A DNA stretch of 64,000 bases from Methyloglobulus sp. (GTDB lineage Bacteria; Pseudomonadota; Gammaproteobacteria; Methylococcales; Methylomonadaceae), in contig JABFQX010000024.1 of assembly GCA_013141505.1 (NCBI GenBank), positions 1 to 64,000 of the forward strand. Direction: 5' to 3'. The notes under the pieces were generated by a model. It saw only the letters and a list, made by a program, of their open reading frames with translations. It ran no database searches and was not told the origin of the DNA. The position numbers and the translations under genes are program-made. Each line of letters starts with the position of its first letter. Positions within the stretch are counted from its first letter, which is position 1. This document shows positions 18,144-26,710 of the stretch, piece by piece.

Positions 18144-20471
18144 ATGAAATTATATATATTTACGCGTTTTTTATTGATTTGCCTGCTATGTGTTGTTCAA
18201 TCGGTTCAAGCCGACGATGACTTCATTGTCAGCGATATTCAAGTTAAAGGTCTGCAACGTATTTCCGAAGGTACGGTATTCAATTATCTTCCTGTCAATG
18301 TGGGTGAGCGATTTTCCTTAAGCAATGTCGGCTCGGCTGTCAAAGCATTGTTCAAAACCGGTTTTTTTAAAGACGTTACTTTGGAACGGGAAGGTTCGGC
18401 ATTAATCGTCAACGTCGTTGAGCGACCATCCATTGCAAAAATCATTTTTGAAGGCAATAAAGACCTCAGTAAAGAGGACTTGACTAAAGCGTTAGATAAG
18501 ATCGGTTTGTCCGAAGGCAAGATATTTAATCGCCAAGTGTTGGACAAGGTTGAGCTTGAATTGAAGCGCCAATACCTCAGTCACGGCAAATATAGTTTGA
18601 AGATTAAAACTGAAGTCGCTGACTTGACCCGTAACCGTGTCGGCATTCGGATCAATATATCCGAAGGTCGAGTCACCAAGATAAAGCAAATTAATATTGT
18701 CGGTAATAAAACCTACGACGATGATACTTTATTGAAAAGGTTGGAATTAAGCACAACCAATTTGTTGTCTTTCTATACTAAAAATGACCAGTATTCCAAG
18801 CAAAAATTAGCTGCTGATCTGGAAACGCTGCGGTCTTACTATCTGGATCGGGGCTATATAAATTTCGCTATCGAATCCACCCAAGTCGCTATTACGCCCG
18901 ATAAAAAAGACATTTATGTCACCATTAATGTCAAAGAAGGCGACATCTACACGCTAGACAAAGTCAAGTTGACCGGCAAACTGGTGGTTAAGCCTGATGA
19001 GCTGATCAAATTGATGACGGTGGGGCCTGGGGAAACTTTTTCCAGGAAGAATGCTACGGAAACCTCAAAAGCCATACAGGATCGTCTGGGCGATGAAGGC
19101 TATGCGTTTGCTAACGTCAACATGGTGCCGGAAATCAAGGAAGCCAACAAAACTGTGGACATGGCGTTTTTTGTTGATCCCGGCAAGCGTGTTTATGTAC
19201 GCCGCATCAGCTACAAAGGCAATACCAAAACCCGCGATGAAGTGCTGCGCCGCGAAATGCGCCAGATGGAATCCAGTTGGGCATCGAGTTCAAAAATTGA
19301 GCGGTCAAAAACGCGTTTGGAACGGCTGGGCTACTTTGAGTCAGTCAACGTCGAAACACCGCCTGTACCCGGCACCTCAGACCAGATTGACGTTGACTAT
19401 ACAGTCGTCGAGAAATCGTCAGGCAACTTGTCGGCAGGTATCGGTTTTTCCCAGGTGCAGGGTATCGTGATTAACGCCAACCTGTCCCAGGACAACGTAT
19501 TTGGTTCGGGCAAGCGCGTCAATCTTGCTTTCAATAACAGCAGTTATTTGACCAGTTATCAGTTTGGATTCTTCAATCCGTACTTTACGACTGATGGCGT
19601 CAGCATGGGCTACAATCTGGGCTATACGGATCGAAATGCCGGGCAGATTAATATCGCCAATTATTCAACGACAGTTGCCAATGCGGGCATGGAGTTGGGT
19701 ATTCCGTTAAATGAATTCGATCAATTGCGGTTTGGTTTTGACCTTAGGCACACACGGGTAAAAACATCCACGAATACGCCAGATGCGATTAATAATTATC
19801 TGGCCAATAATGGCGGCAATAAATTTTTAACCTTAGCCCCTTCATTGGGTTGGACGCACGATACCCTGAATAGGGCTATTTTTCCCAATAGCGGCGGACA
19901 GCAACGCTTGTCTGCCATGGTCACCCTGCCTGGCATCAGCGACCTTAAGTATTACAAGGTCAGTTATAAACAACAGGAATATTTTCCGTTATCGTCGGAC
20001 TTTTCCTTCCGGTTGTTGGCAGATCTTGGTTACGGTAACAGTTATGGGGGCACCAAAGGCTTACCCTTTTTTGAAAATTACTATGGTGGCGGTACAGGTT
20101 CTGTTCGAGGCTTTAAAAACAATACATTAGGGCCTTTGGTTCCATACACCAGAGGCACCAACAGTAACTATTTTAGCCCGTTTGGTGGTTCCACCAAAAT
20201 CGTCGGTAGTGCAGAGTTATTTTTTCCTGTGCCTTTTTTGTCTGACGTAAAATCGGTACGGCTAGGCGCATTTTTTGATGCCGGAAGTATTCAGGACGAT
20301 TTTAACATCCACATGAAGTATTCTGCAGGTGTATCGGGTGAATGGTTATCACCTTTCGGTGCTTTGTCGGTCAGTGCCGCTTATCCTTTAAACGCCAAAA
20401 AATACAATCAAGGCGATGGCACTGGTGATCAAAAACAGATCTTCCAATTCAATTTTGGTCAAAATTTCTAA
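18144..20471 (+). CDS. bamA: Outer-membrane protein assembly factor BamA
   Basis: BamA is the core of the BAM complex that inserts beta-barrels. The 775-residue precursor has a signal peptide (cleavage after VQSVQA), five POTRA domains (first at DDDFIVSDIQVKGLQRISEG) and a C-terminal 16-strand barrel with the conserved VRGF loop (GGTGSVRGFKNN). It ends in FNFGQNF, the usual C-terminal aromatic signal. The gene is complete. No rseP or dxr gene lies upstream in the window. Confidence 0.97.
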   Translation: MKLYIFTRFLLICLLCVVQSVQADDDFIVSDIQVKGLQRISEGTVFNYLPVNVGERFSLSNVGSAVKALFKTGFFKDVTLEREGSALIVNVVERPSIAKIIFEGNKDLSKEDLTKALDKIGLSEGKIFNRQVLDKVELELKRQYLSHGKYSLKIKTEVADLTRNRVGIRINISEGRVTKIKQINIVGNKTYDDDTLLKRLELSTTNLLSFYTKNDQYSKQKLAADLETLRSYYLDRGYINFAIESTQVAITPDKKDIYVTINVKEGDIYTLDKVKLTGKLVVKPDELIKLMTVGPGETFSRKNATETSKAIQDRLGDEGYAFANVNMVPEIKEANKTVDMAFFVDPGKRVYVRRISYKGNTKTRDEVLRREMRQMESSWASSSKIERSKTRLERLGYFESVNVETPPVPGTSDQIDVDYTVVEKSSGNLSAGIGFSQVQGIVINANLSQDNVFGSGKRVNLAFNNSSYLTSYQFGFFNPYFTTDGVSMGYNLGYTDRNAGQINIANYSTTVANAGMELGIPLNEFDQLRFGFDLRHTRVKTSTNTPDAINNYLANNGGNKFLTLAPSLGWTHDTLNRAIFPNSGGQQRLSAMVTLPGISDLKYYKVSYKQQEYFPLSSDFSFRLLADLGYGNSYGGTKGLPFFENYYGGGTGSVRGFKNNTLGPLVPYTRGTNSNYFSPFGGSTKIVGSAELFFPVPFLSDVKSVRLGAFFDAGSIQDDFNIHMKYSAGVSGEWLSPFGALSVSAAYPLNAKKYNQGDGTGDQKQIFQFNFGQNF

Positions 20472-20798
20472 CGACACTTTGATTTATTAACCATTAAAAC
20501 TGGATGCGGACATATCTTTCATTGCCATAAAATTCCTGGCTTGGCTTTTGGATGAACAACAAATTTTTGGTTAATTGGCATTATCGCCTATAATCCAGCC
20601 CTTTTTATGATGAAATTTTTATAAAATGAACCTATCGTTTGCTGGGTTGCATTTATAATGCGTCAATAAACACTTCATCGAAAGGATGAAATAAGCTAAA
20701 AAATTCATGCTGCATTCAATTGCCACCGGCTGTTATCCGTTGGGTAATAGGTGTGATATGAACAAATTTTGTAACAGTAACTGGAGAACTATTAAACG
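20472..20798. other. bamA-skp intergenic region
   Basis: About 330 bases without a gene. This is long for the bamA-skp junction and suggests that skp has its own promoter; the best candidate is at 20567-20594. Confidence 0.45.
20567..20594 (+). promoter_or_regulatory. Candidate sigma-70 promoter for skp-fabZ-lpxA-rnhB
   Basis: TTGGTT (20567-20572) and a consensus TATAAT (20589-20594) with a 16-base spacer lie about 200 bp before skp. It is supported by sequence match and by the long gap after bamA. Confidence 0.45.
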
Positions 20799-21299
20799 AT
20801 GAAAACGAAAATTGCATTATTTTTAGGATTAATACTTGCCACCAATGTCAGTTTTGCTGACCTAAAAATTGGCGTTGTCAACATTCCAGCCGTTCTTGAA
20901 AAAGCGCCGCAAGCGGAAAAAGCCAAAAAGCGTTTGGAACAGGAGTTTAAACCACGTGACAATCAATTAGTTTCTCAGCAGAAAGAAATCCAAACCATGC
21001 AAGAAAAACTAAAAAAAGATGCTTCTGTGATGAGTGAATCCCAACGCAACAGGATGGAAACCGATATCCAGAACAAAATGAGGGATGCCAAGCGTTCGCA
21101 ACAAGAATTCAGCGAAGACTTCAATGCACGCCGCAATGATGAATTGGGCAAATTACAAAAGCGTATTGTTGAATCAATCCGGGCTATTGCAAAAGATCAA
21201 GAATTTGATTTGATTTTGACTGACGGTGTTATTTATTCAAGTCCACAAATGGATATAACCAGCCAGTTGCAACAAAAATTATCAACAATGCCAGAGTAA
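20799..21299 (+). CDS. skp: Periplasmic chaperone Skp/OmpH
   Basis: Skp holds unfolded outer-membrane proteins in the periplasm on their way to BAM. The 166-residue precursor has a signal peptide (cleavage after NVSFA), the OmpH start DLKIGVVNIPAVLEKAPQAE and a long charged coiled coil (about residues 40-120) that forms the tentacles. TGGAGAA precedes the ATG. It lies downstream of bamA as is common. Confidence 0.93.
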   Translation: MKTKIALFLGLILATNVSFADLKIGVVNIPAVLEKAPQAEKAKKRLEQEFKPRDNQLVSQQKEIQTMQEKLKKDASVMSESQRNRMETDIQNKMRDAKRSQQEFSEDFNARRNDELGKLQKRIVESIRAIAKDQEFDLILTDGVIYSSPQMDITSQLQQKLSTMPE

Positions 21300-21358
21300 T
21301 TAGCGATACTCTCTGATAGTTTTAATCCCGTGATAATTTTTGTTAAACAGTCAAGTCG

Positions 21359-21799
21359 ATGACCATTAAATTAGATGTTCTACAGATTCAGGCATTCTTA
21401 CCTCACCGCTACCCATTTTTGCTGATTGATAGGGTGCTTGAGTGTGAACCCGGTGTCAGGTTATTAGGATTAAAAAACGTTACCTATAATGAACCTTATT
21501 TTCAAGGTCATTTCCCCCAAAAGCCTATTATGCCGGGGGTACTGGTGCTTGAGGCGCTCGCTCAAGCGACTGGCTTATTGGCATCGGAGACTTCCGACGA
21601 ATTGGGCGGGATGATTTATTATTTGGTTGGGATCGATAAAGCTAAGTTTAAACGGCCTGTCGTACCTGGAGACCAGTTAATGCTGGAAGCCGTATTCTTA
21701 AAAAGCAAGCGCAATATTTGGGCGTTTGACTGTCGTGCGGAGGTCGATGGTGAATTTGTCGCCAGCGCCGAAATTCGTTGTGCAGCGGTGGTATACTGA
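21359..21799 (+). CDS. fabZ: 3-hydroxyacyl-[acyl-carrier-protein] dehydratase FabZ
   Basis: FabZ dehydrates 3-hydroxyacyl-ACP in fatty acid synthesis. The 146-residue protein has the hot-dog motifs [15 protein letters not shown] and [20 protein letters not shown], which carry the catalytic His and Glu. It is followed immediately by lpxA, which uses the same hydroxyacyl-ACP pool. No lpxD precedes it. Confidence 0.97.
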   Translation: MTIKLDVLQIQAFLPHRYPFLLIDRVLECEPGVRLLGLKNVTYNEPYFQGHFPQKPIMPGVLVLEALAQATGLLASETSDELGGMIYYLVGIDKAKFKRPVVPGDQLMLEAVFLKSKRNIWAFDCRAEVDGEFVASAEIRCAAVVY

Positions 21800-21801
21800 T
21801 T

Positions 21802-22572
21802 TTGATACACCCCTCCGCAATTATAGACAGTCATGCCGAGTTAGATAGCGACGTATCAGTAGGGCCTTATAGTGTTATCGGTAGGGACGTAACTATCGGT
21901 TCAGGCTCGGTGATAGGATCCCACGTTGTCATCAAAGGACCGACTTCGATAGGTAAACTGAATCGGGTTTATCAGTTCTGTTCGCTTGGCGAAGATCCAC
22001 AAGACAAAAAATATGCGGCTGAAATTACCCGGCTGGAAATTGGTGATCGCAACACCATTCGTGAGTTCACGTCTTTACATCGAGGCACCAAGCAAGATCA
22101 AAGCGTCACCCGTATCGGCAGTGATAATTTGTTCATGGCCTACACTCATGTCGCACATGACTGCATTATTGGTGATCATGTAATTATGGCGAATGGCGCA
22201 TCGTTAGCGGGTCATGTACAACTCAACAGTCATGCCATTCTGGGTGGTTTTACCTTGGTGCATCAATTTACCAAGATTGGTCAATACAGCTTTGCGGCAA
22301 TGGGCAGCGCCATAACCCAGGACATTCCGCCCTTCGTTATGGTCGGTGGCAAACCTACCAAACCACATGGCATCAATTCTGTTGGCATGGAGCGTAATGG
22401 TATCTCTGCCGAAGACATTCGCTTAATCCGCAAAGCCTATAAAATGATCTACAAAATGAACCTGAGGCTTGAAGATGCTATCGACCAAATGGAAGATCTT
22501 GCTGGAGATAGCAAAGAATTATCAGCAATGGTCAATTTTCTCCGTAGCGTCAGCAGGGGCGTTCTAAGATAA
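21802..22572 (+). CDS. lpxA: UDP-N-acetylglucosamine acyltransferase LpxA
   Basis: LpxA performs the first step of lipid A synthesis. Starting at TTG 21802 (LIHPSAIIDSHAELDSDV) gives 256 residues, the family length; the open frame extends 8 codons into fabZ but that part has no homology. It has left-handed beta-helix hexapeptide repeats, the catalytic His in AYTHVAHDCIIGDHVIMANG and a C-terminal helical domain (IRLIRKAYKMIYKMNL). It begins 2 bases after the fabZ stop, so translation is probably coupled. Confidence 0.96.
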   Translation: MIHPSAIIDSHAELDSDVSVGPYSVIGRDVTIGSGSVIGSHVVIKGPTSIGKLNRVYQFCSLGEDPQDKKYAAEITRLEIGDRNTIREFTSLHRGTKQDQSVTRIGSDNLFMAYTHVAHDCIIGDHVIMANGASLAGHVQLNSHAILGGFTLVHQFTKIGQYSFAAMGSAITQDIPPFVMVGGKPTKPHGINSVGMERNGISAEDIRLIRKAYKMIYKMNLRLEDAIDQMEDLAGDSKELSAMVNFLRSVSRGVLR

Positions 22573-22607
22573 AGCGCATTTATTCTTACCATAAATGGGG
22601 CTGAACG

Positions 22608-23234
22608 GTGCGGGTCGAAGTCAAACCAATCGACAATCAGATAGATTTTGCGTTTTTGGGTTTGATTGCCGGTGTTGACGAAGCGGGCCGCGGCCCTCTC
22701 GCTGGCCCTGTTGTCGCCGCTGCGGTTATCCTCGATCCAAACCGTCCCATTCAAGGCGTGGCAGACTCAAAAAAACTGTCCGAAAACCAAAGAAATCATC
22801 TTGTAAAACTCATAAAAGAACAAGCATTAAGCTATTCAATAGCACAAGCCAGTGTTGTTGAAATCGACCGATTAAATATCCTGCAAGCTACCCTGCTTGC
22901 TATGCAAAGGGCAATAACAGGCTTATCGGTGTTGCCTGATCAAGTTTTGGTCGATGGCAATAGGTTGCCTGTTCTCAATATACCCGCCCAGGCAATCGTC
23001 AAAGGCGATAGCAAAGTTAAAGCTATCAGCGCAGCATCCATATTAGCTAAAGTAACCCGTGATGCCATCATGGTCGATTACCACAAAGAATTCCCGAGTT
23101 TTGCTTTTCACATCCACAAAGGCTATGGCACTAAACAGCATATTGCCGAAATTGAACGATTTGGCTTTTTGGAAATCCATAGGCGTAGCTTTAATCCGGT
23201 GAAAACGATCTTGGCAAATCTTAGAACACCTTGA
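22608..23234 (+). CDS. rnhB: Ribonuclease HII
   Basis: RNase HII removes ribonucleotides from DNA and RNA from hybrids. The 208-residue protein starts with GTG 22608 and has the catalytic segment [20 protein letters not shown] (Asp and Glu ligands), a further Asp in [11 protein letters not shown] and the segment [15 protein letters not shown]. It follows lpxA by 35 bp; lpxB, often present between them, is absent. Confidence 0.96.
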   Translation: MRVEVKPIDNQIDFAFLGLIAGVDEAGRGPLAGPVVAAAVILDPNRPIQGVADSKKLSENQRNHLVKLIKEQALSYSIAQASVVEIDRLNILQATLLAMQRAITGLSVLPDQVLVDGNRLPVLNIPAQAIVKGDSKVKAISAASILAKVTRDAIMVDYHKEFPSFAFHIHKGYGTKQHIAEIERFGFLEIHRRSFNPVKTILANLRTP

Positions 23235-23297
23235 TCCTAAGGGTTTAAAATGCCAACCCAATGTGTTTTGTAACGTTAGCTTAGGAGGGTTATTAAA

Positions 23298-23429
23298 ATG
23301 TCCCAACTGTTTAGACGGTTTTTAGGATTGATATTGTTGATTGCAACCGTCGGCATTGCAACTTGCCAGTCTTTGGTTAAAGCTGAAACTGGGATAACGA
23401 CCACTGTTTCAGCTAAACTAAAACAGTAG
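23298..23429 (+). CDS. Small exported peptide, possibly a truncated BON-domain protein
   Basis: A 43-codon frame with a good GGAGGG about 9 bases before its ATG. The N-terminus is a signal-peptide-like segment (MSQLFRRFLGLILLIATVGI) and the C-terminus ETGITTTVSAKLKQ resembles the first helix of BON domains (typically D-x-x-I-T-x-x-V-x-x-x-L). It ends before the rest of a BON domain, so it is either a remnant or a genuine small envelope peptide. It lies 44 bp before the XpaC gene and may belong to that operon. Confidence 0.5.
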   Translation: MSQLFRRFLGLILLIATVGIATCQSLVKAETGITTTVSAKLKQ

Positions 23430-23473
23430 TAATGTTGTTCTGATATTTAGCCATCATTGTTAGCGAGGTTTAA

Positions 23474-24334
23474 GTGGCCGATTTGTATAGCTACCGGAGA
23501 AATCCCAAGCGTTTTGTCAAGCAGGCGAAAACCTGGTTCAGCAGCAATGGCTTGCTGCTTTATGCAATTCCTTTCTTGGCGATTCCCGCAACGATCAAGG
23601 CGTTCGCAACCGGTAATTTGCCCGCCATTCTGATTAACGCAGGAGCTTATGCTGCCTATATGTTAGCAGCGCGTTTGTTGCGACGTGGACTGCTTGCTGA
23701 AATCAGCTACCGGGAAAAACGCGTCACCCGTGCGCCCAAGTGGCCGCTGAAAACCGTGGCGGCGATTATTGTTACGTTAACCACTTTTGCTTTGGCCTGG
23801 TTAGGCGCACATAACTCATTTTTTGTCTCCATTGCCTTTGGCGGAGGTGCTTTTTTAGGCATGTACCTTAGTTATGGTTTTGATCCACGCGCTGAAAAAA
23901 CCATAGCGGGTGGACACGGTTACACCACCGATGAAATCAGTAACACGATAGCGGCGGCAGAAAATGTCATTTTAAGCATAGAAAATGCGAACAATAAAAT
24001 CCGTAACCTTGAATTTAACACCCGAATAGACCACATTTGTGACACGGCAAGACAAATACTGGATGAACTTGAAAGCAATCCCGGTGCGATCCGCCGAACT
24101 CGCAAATTTCTGCTAGTCTATCTCGAAGGTGCCAATAAGGTGACAACAGGTTATGCGAATACGCACCTGCAAGCTGATATTGTCGAGCTGGAACAGAATT
24201 TCCGTAATGTATTGGACAATATAGAAACGGTGTTTAAAGAACAAAAAGAAAAATTGCTGGAAGACGACCTGTTTGACCTGGATGTTCAGATAGAAGTATT
24301 GGCTAAACAGCTTAAGCACGAAGGTATTGTATGA
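23474..24334 (+). CDS. XpaC-like membrane protein
   Basis: A 286-residue protein of the XpaC (5-bromo-4-chloroindolyl phosphate hydrolysis) family, whose true biochemical role is unknown; members are usually adjacent to TelA. Start is a GTG with GAGG upstream. Visible parts are two hydrophobic regions near residues 25-70 and 90-130 (TVAAIIVTLTTFALAWLGAH, SIAFGGGAFLGMYLSYGF), then a cytoplasmic alpha-helical C-terminal domain (ENVILSIENANNKIRNLEFN, KVTTGYANTHLQADIVELEQ). It overlaps the telA open frame end to end. Confidence 0.8.
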   Translation: MADLYSYRRNPKRFVKQAKTWFSSNGLLLYAIPFLAIPATIKAFATGNLPAILINAGAYAAYMLAARLLRRGLLAEISYREKRVTRAPKWPLKTVAAIIVTLTTFALAWLGAHNSFFVSIAFGGGAFLGMYLSYGFDPRAEKTIAGGHGYTTDEISNTIAAAENVILSIENANNKIRNLEFNTRIDHICDTARQILDELESNPGAIRRTRKFLLVYLEGANKVTTGYANTHLQADIVELEQNFRNVLDNIETVFKEQKEKLLEDDLFDLDVQIEVLAKQLKHEGIV

Positions 24335-24356
24335 GTTTCTTATTTACAAGGGGGTG

Positions 24357-25580
24357 ATGGTGAGTGAAAATCAGTTGGATAAAACAATTTCAGATCAAAT
24401 GCTCACAACGGAGCAAGCTACTCCTGATGTTGCCGCAAAAGTCCAAGAAAACGTACGTGCCAATTCGGTAATAAAAGATTTGGTTCCAGAAACTCAAATG
24501 AACATCACAATGTCTTCGGGTTCATCGAGTCCAGAAGTGGGTCGATTGATGACTGAACTCAATCTTGCCGACAGCAAAACTATCCTGTTTTTCGGCAGCA
24601 AAGCCCAGGAACAACTCACGACCATCTCCGACAAAATGCTCGATGGTGTCAAAAACAAAGATCTCGGGACAGCAGGCAACGACCTCAACGCAATGGTTGC
24701 GGTTATCAGGGGCTTTGATATTGAGTCACTTAACCCTAACCAAAAGCCTGGTTTTTTCGATAAATTGCTCGGTAAAGCCAAGCCGGTTGCCAAATTTATT
24801 GGTCGTTATGAAGAAGTCCGTAAACAGATTGACGATATTGGCGATAAGTTGGAACTTCATAAAACGGCTTTACTGACAGACATAACCGCACTTGACCGGC
24901 TTTATAACGCCAATCTCGACTATTTCCACAACCTGGAAAGTTACATCAAAGCCGGTGAGCAAAAAATTAATGAGCTGGATGAAAAAACAATCCCGGAAAA
25001 AATCAGGCAAACCGAACTCAACGAGCAAACCCTCGCTTCGCAAGAGCTGCGCGATTTGCGTTCAGCGCGGGATGAACTAGATCGGCGGGTGCATGATTTA
25101 CGGTTGACCCGTCAAGTTGCCATGCAAGGCTTGCCGGGAATACGGTTGGTGCAGGAAAACGACAAGGGTTTGGTTAATAAAATCAACTCAACACTGGTCA
25201 ATACCATACCGTTGTGGCGACAACAATTGGCGACCGCCGTCACTATTTACCGTTCTTCGCAAGCAGCCGACACGGTAAAAGCGGCGACAGACTTGACTAA
25301 TGATTTACTAAAAAGCAATGCTGAAAACCTCAAAATAGCCAATGCGGAAACGCGAAAACAACTGGAACGGGGTGTCTTCGATATTGAAACCGTGAAACAA
25401 GCCAACACCTTGCTGATTGCGACATTAGAAGAAAGCCTACAAATTGCTGATGAAGGTAAAAAAGCACGGGCGCAAGCGGTGACAGAGCTACAAGCCTGTG
25501 AATCGGCGCTTCGTAAAACCCTGTCCGCAGCGAAAGCCACGCCGATAGCTACTACATCTGAGCAACAACACACATCATAA
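24357..25580 (+). CDS. TelA-family toxic-anion/tellurite resistance protein
   Basis: A 407-residue mainly helical protein of the TelA family (tellurite, nisin and envelope-stress resistance in other bacteria). ATG 24357 is preceded by AAGGGG; the frame itself is open from 24327 and overlaps the XpaC gene by 8 bases. Conserved family blocks include FFGSKAQEQLTTISDKML, FIGRYEEVRKQIDDIGDKLE and GIRLVQENDKGLVNKINSTL. The exact biochemical activity of the family is not known. The tight link to XpaC matches the known pairing. Confidence 0.88.
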   Translation: MVSENQLDKTISDQMLTTEQATPDVAAKVQENVRANSVIKDLVPETQMNITMSSGSSSPEVGRLMTELNLADSKTILFFGSKAQEQLTTISDKMLDGVKNKDLGTAGNDLNAMVAVIRGFDIESLNPNQKPGFFDKLLGKAKPVAKFIGRYEEVRKQIDDIGDKLELHKTALLTDITALDRLYNANLDYFHNLESYIKAGEQKINELDEKTIPEKIRQTELNEQTLASQELRDLRSARDELDRRVHDLRLTRQVAMQGLPGIRLVQENDKGLVNKINSTLVNTIPLWRQQLATAVTIYRSSQAADTVKAATDLTNDLLKSNAENLKIANAETRKQLERGVFDIETVKQANTLLIATLEESLQIADEGKKARAQAVTELQACESALRKTLSAAKATPIATTSEQQHTS

Positions 25581-25592
25581 CAAGGGATCAAT

Positions 25593-26690
25593 ATGGGCTT
25601 GATAGATAAAATATTAGGCGAATTCGTCGATGTTATTGAATGGACGGATAGTTCAACCGATACTATGGTTTACCGGTTTGAGCGCTACGGCAATGAAATC
25701 AAATACGGTGCCATGCTGACGGTACGGGAGTCGCAAACAGCAATTCTGGTCAACGAAGGGCGCATCGCCGATGTCTACCAGCCCGGTCTATACAAGCTGG
25801 AAACCAATAACATGCCCATCATGACGACCTTGGAAAGTTGGCCTCATGGCTTTAACAGTCCGTTTAAGGCCGAAGTCTATTTCTTCAACATGCGCCGGTT
25901 TACTGACCTTAAATGGGGTACAAAAAATCCGGTCATGTTGCGGGATAAAGAATTTGGTCCGGTCAGGCTTAGGGCGTATGGTACTTATGCGCTGAAAATA
26001 AAAAATCCGGAAGTGTTCAGTAAGGAAATCGTTGGCACTAACGGTCATTTCCGCACTGGGGAAATTAGCGACCAATTACGCAACCTGATTACCTCGCGAT
26101 TTAGTTCGATTATCGGTGAAGCCAATATTCCCGTGCTTGATTTGGCGGGTAACTATGATGATTTGAGCAACTTTGTTAGCACCCGCATTACGCCTGAATT
26201 CCTGGAATACGGGCTGGAAGTTGGCAATCTTCTGATAGAAAATATTTCCTTACCTGAAGAGGTCGAAAAAGCCTTGGATAAACGCACTAGCATGGGTGTT
26301 ATCGGCAATCTGAATGACTACACAAAGTTTCAGGCTGCCGAAGCCATGAAAGCCGCAGCAGAAAATCCATCCGGTGCGGCATCCGCAGGTGTTGGTATGG
26401 GAATGGGCTTTGGCATGGCAAATGAAATGACGAAAGCCTATGCTGATGCCGGTAACAAGCCGGCCAGTCCGCCGCCCGTTCCCGGACAAACGCAATTTTA
26501 TGTGGCAATTCATGGCGAAGAAAGTGGCCCTTTTGATGTGGCTATCATCAAACAGAAAATTCAAAGCGGTGAAATCACCCGAGAGACTTTGATTTGGCAC
26601 GACCCCATGCCTGAATGGATGGCGGCGGAAAAGCTGGATAATCTGATTGGTTACTTTTCTAAAATGCCGCCGCCACTGCCACATTCTTAA
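25593..26690 (+). CDS. SPFH-domain protein (YdjI type) with C-terminal GYF_2 domain
   Basis: A 365-residue protein. Residues 1-240 form the YdjI-like 'virion core' SPFH domain (MGLIDKILGEFVDVIEWTDS, IADVYQPGLYKLETNNMPIM, FSSIIGEANIPVLDLAGNYD). A Gly/Ala/Met-rich stretch (about 250-290) and a proline-rich linker (PASPPPVPGQ) follow, then a GYF_2 domain (FYVAIHGEESGPFDVAIIK, TLIWHDPMPEWMAAEKLDNL). There is no signal peptide. YdjI in Bacillus belongs to a membrane complex (YdjGHI) that recruits PspA. Here the protein follows TelA by 12 bp. Function in this organism is inferred. Confidence 0.82.
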   Translation: MGLIDKILGEFVDVIEWTDSSTDTMVYRFERYGNEIKYGAMLTVRESQTAILVNEGRIADVYQPGLYKLETNNMPIMTTLESWPHGFNSPFKAEVYFFNMRRFTDLKWGTKNPVMLRDKEFGPVRLRAYGTYALKIKNPEVFSKEIVGTNGHFRTGEISDQLRNLITSRFSSIIGEANIPVLDLAGNYDDLSNFVSTRITPEFLEYGLEVGNLLIENISLPEEVEKALDKRTSMGVIGNLNDYTKFQAAEAMKAAAENPSGAASAGVGMGMGFGMANEMTKAYADAGNKPASPPPVPGQTQFYVAIHGEESGPFDVAIIKQKIQSGEITRETLIWHDPMPEWMAAEKLDNLIGYFSKMPPPLPHS

Positions 26691-26710
26691 TAGGCTATCA
26701 GCCCTTTTTT

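Noticed and set aside
21778-21801. Longer LpxA start overlapping fabZ
   Set aside because: The extra 8 residues have no LpxA homology; TTG 21802 gives the family length.
26693-26709. GGCT-ATC-AGCC hairpin with a T-run before the zinc-ribbon gene
   Set aside because: The stem is only 4 bp and lies directly in front of a co-oriented gene; too weak to call a terminator.
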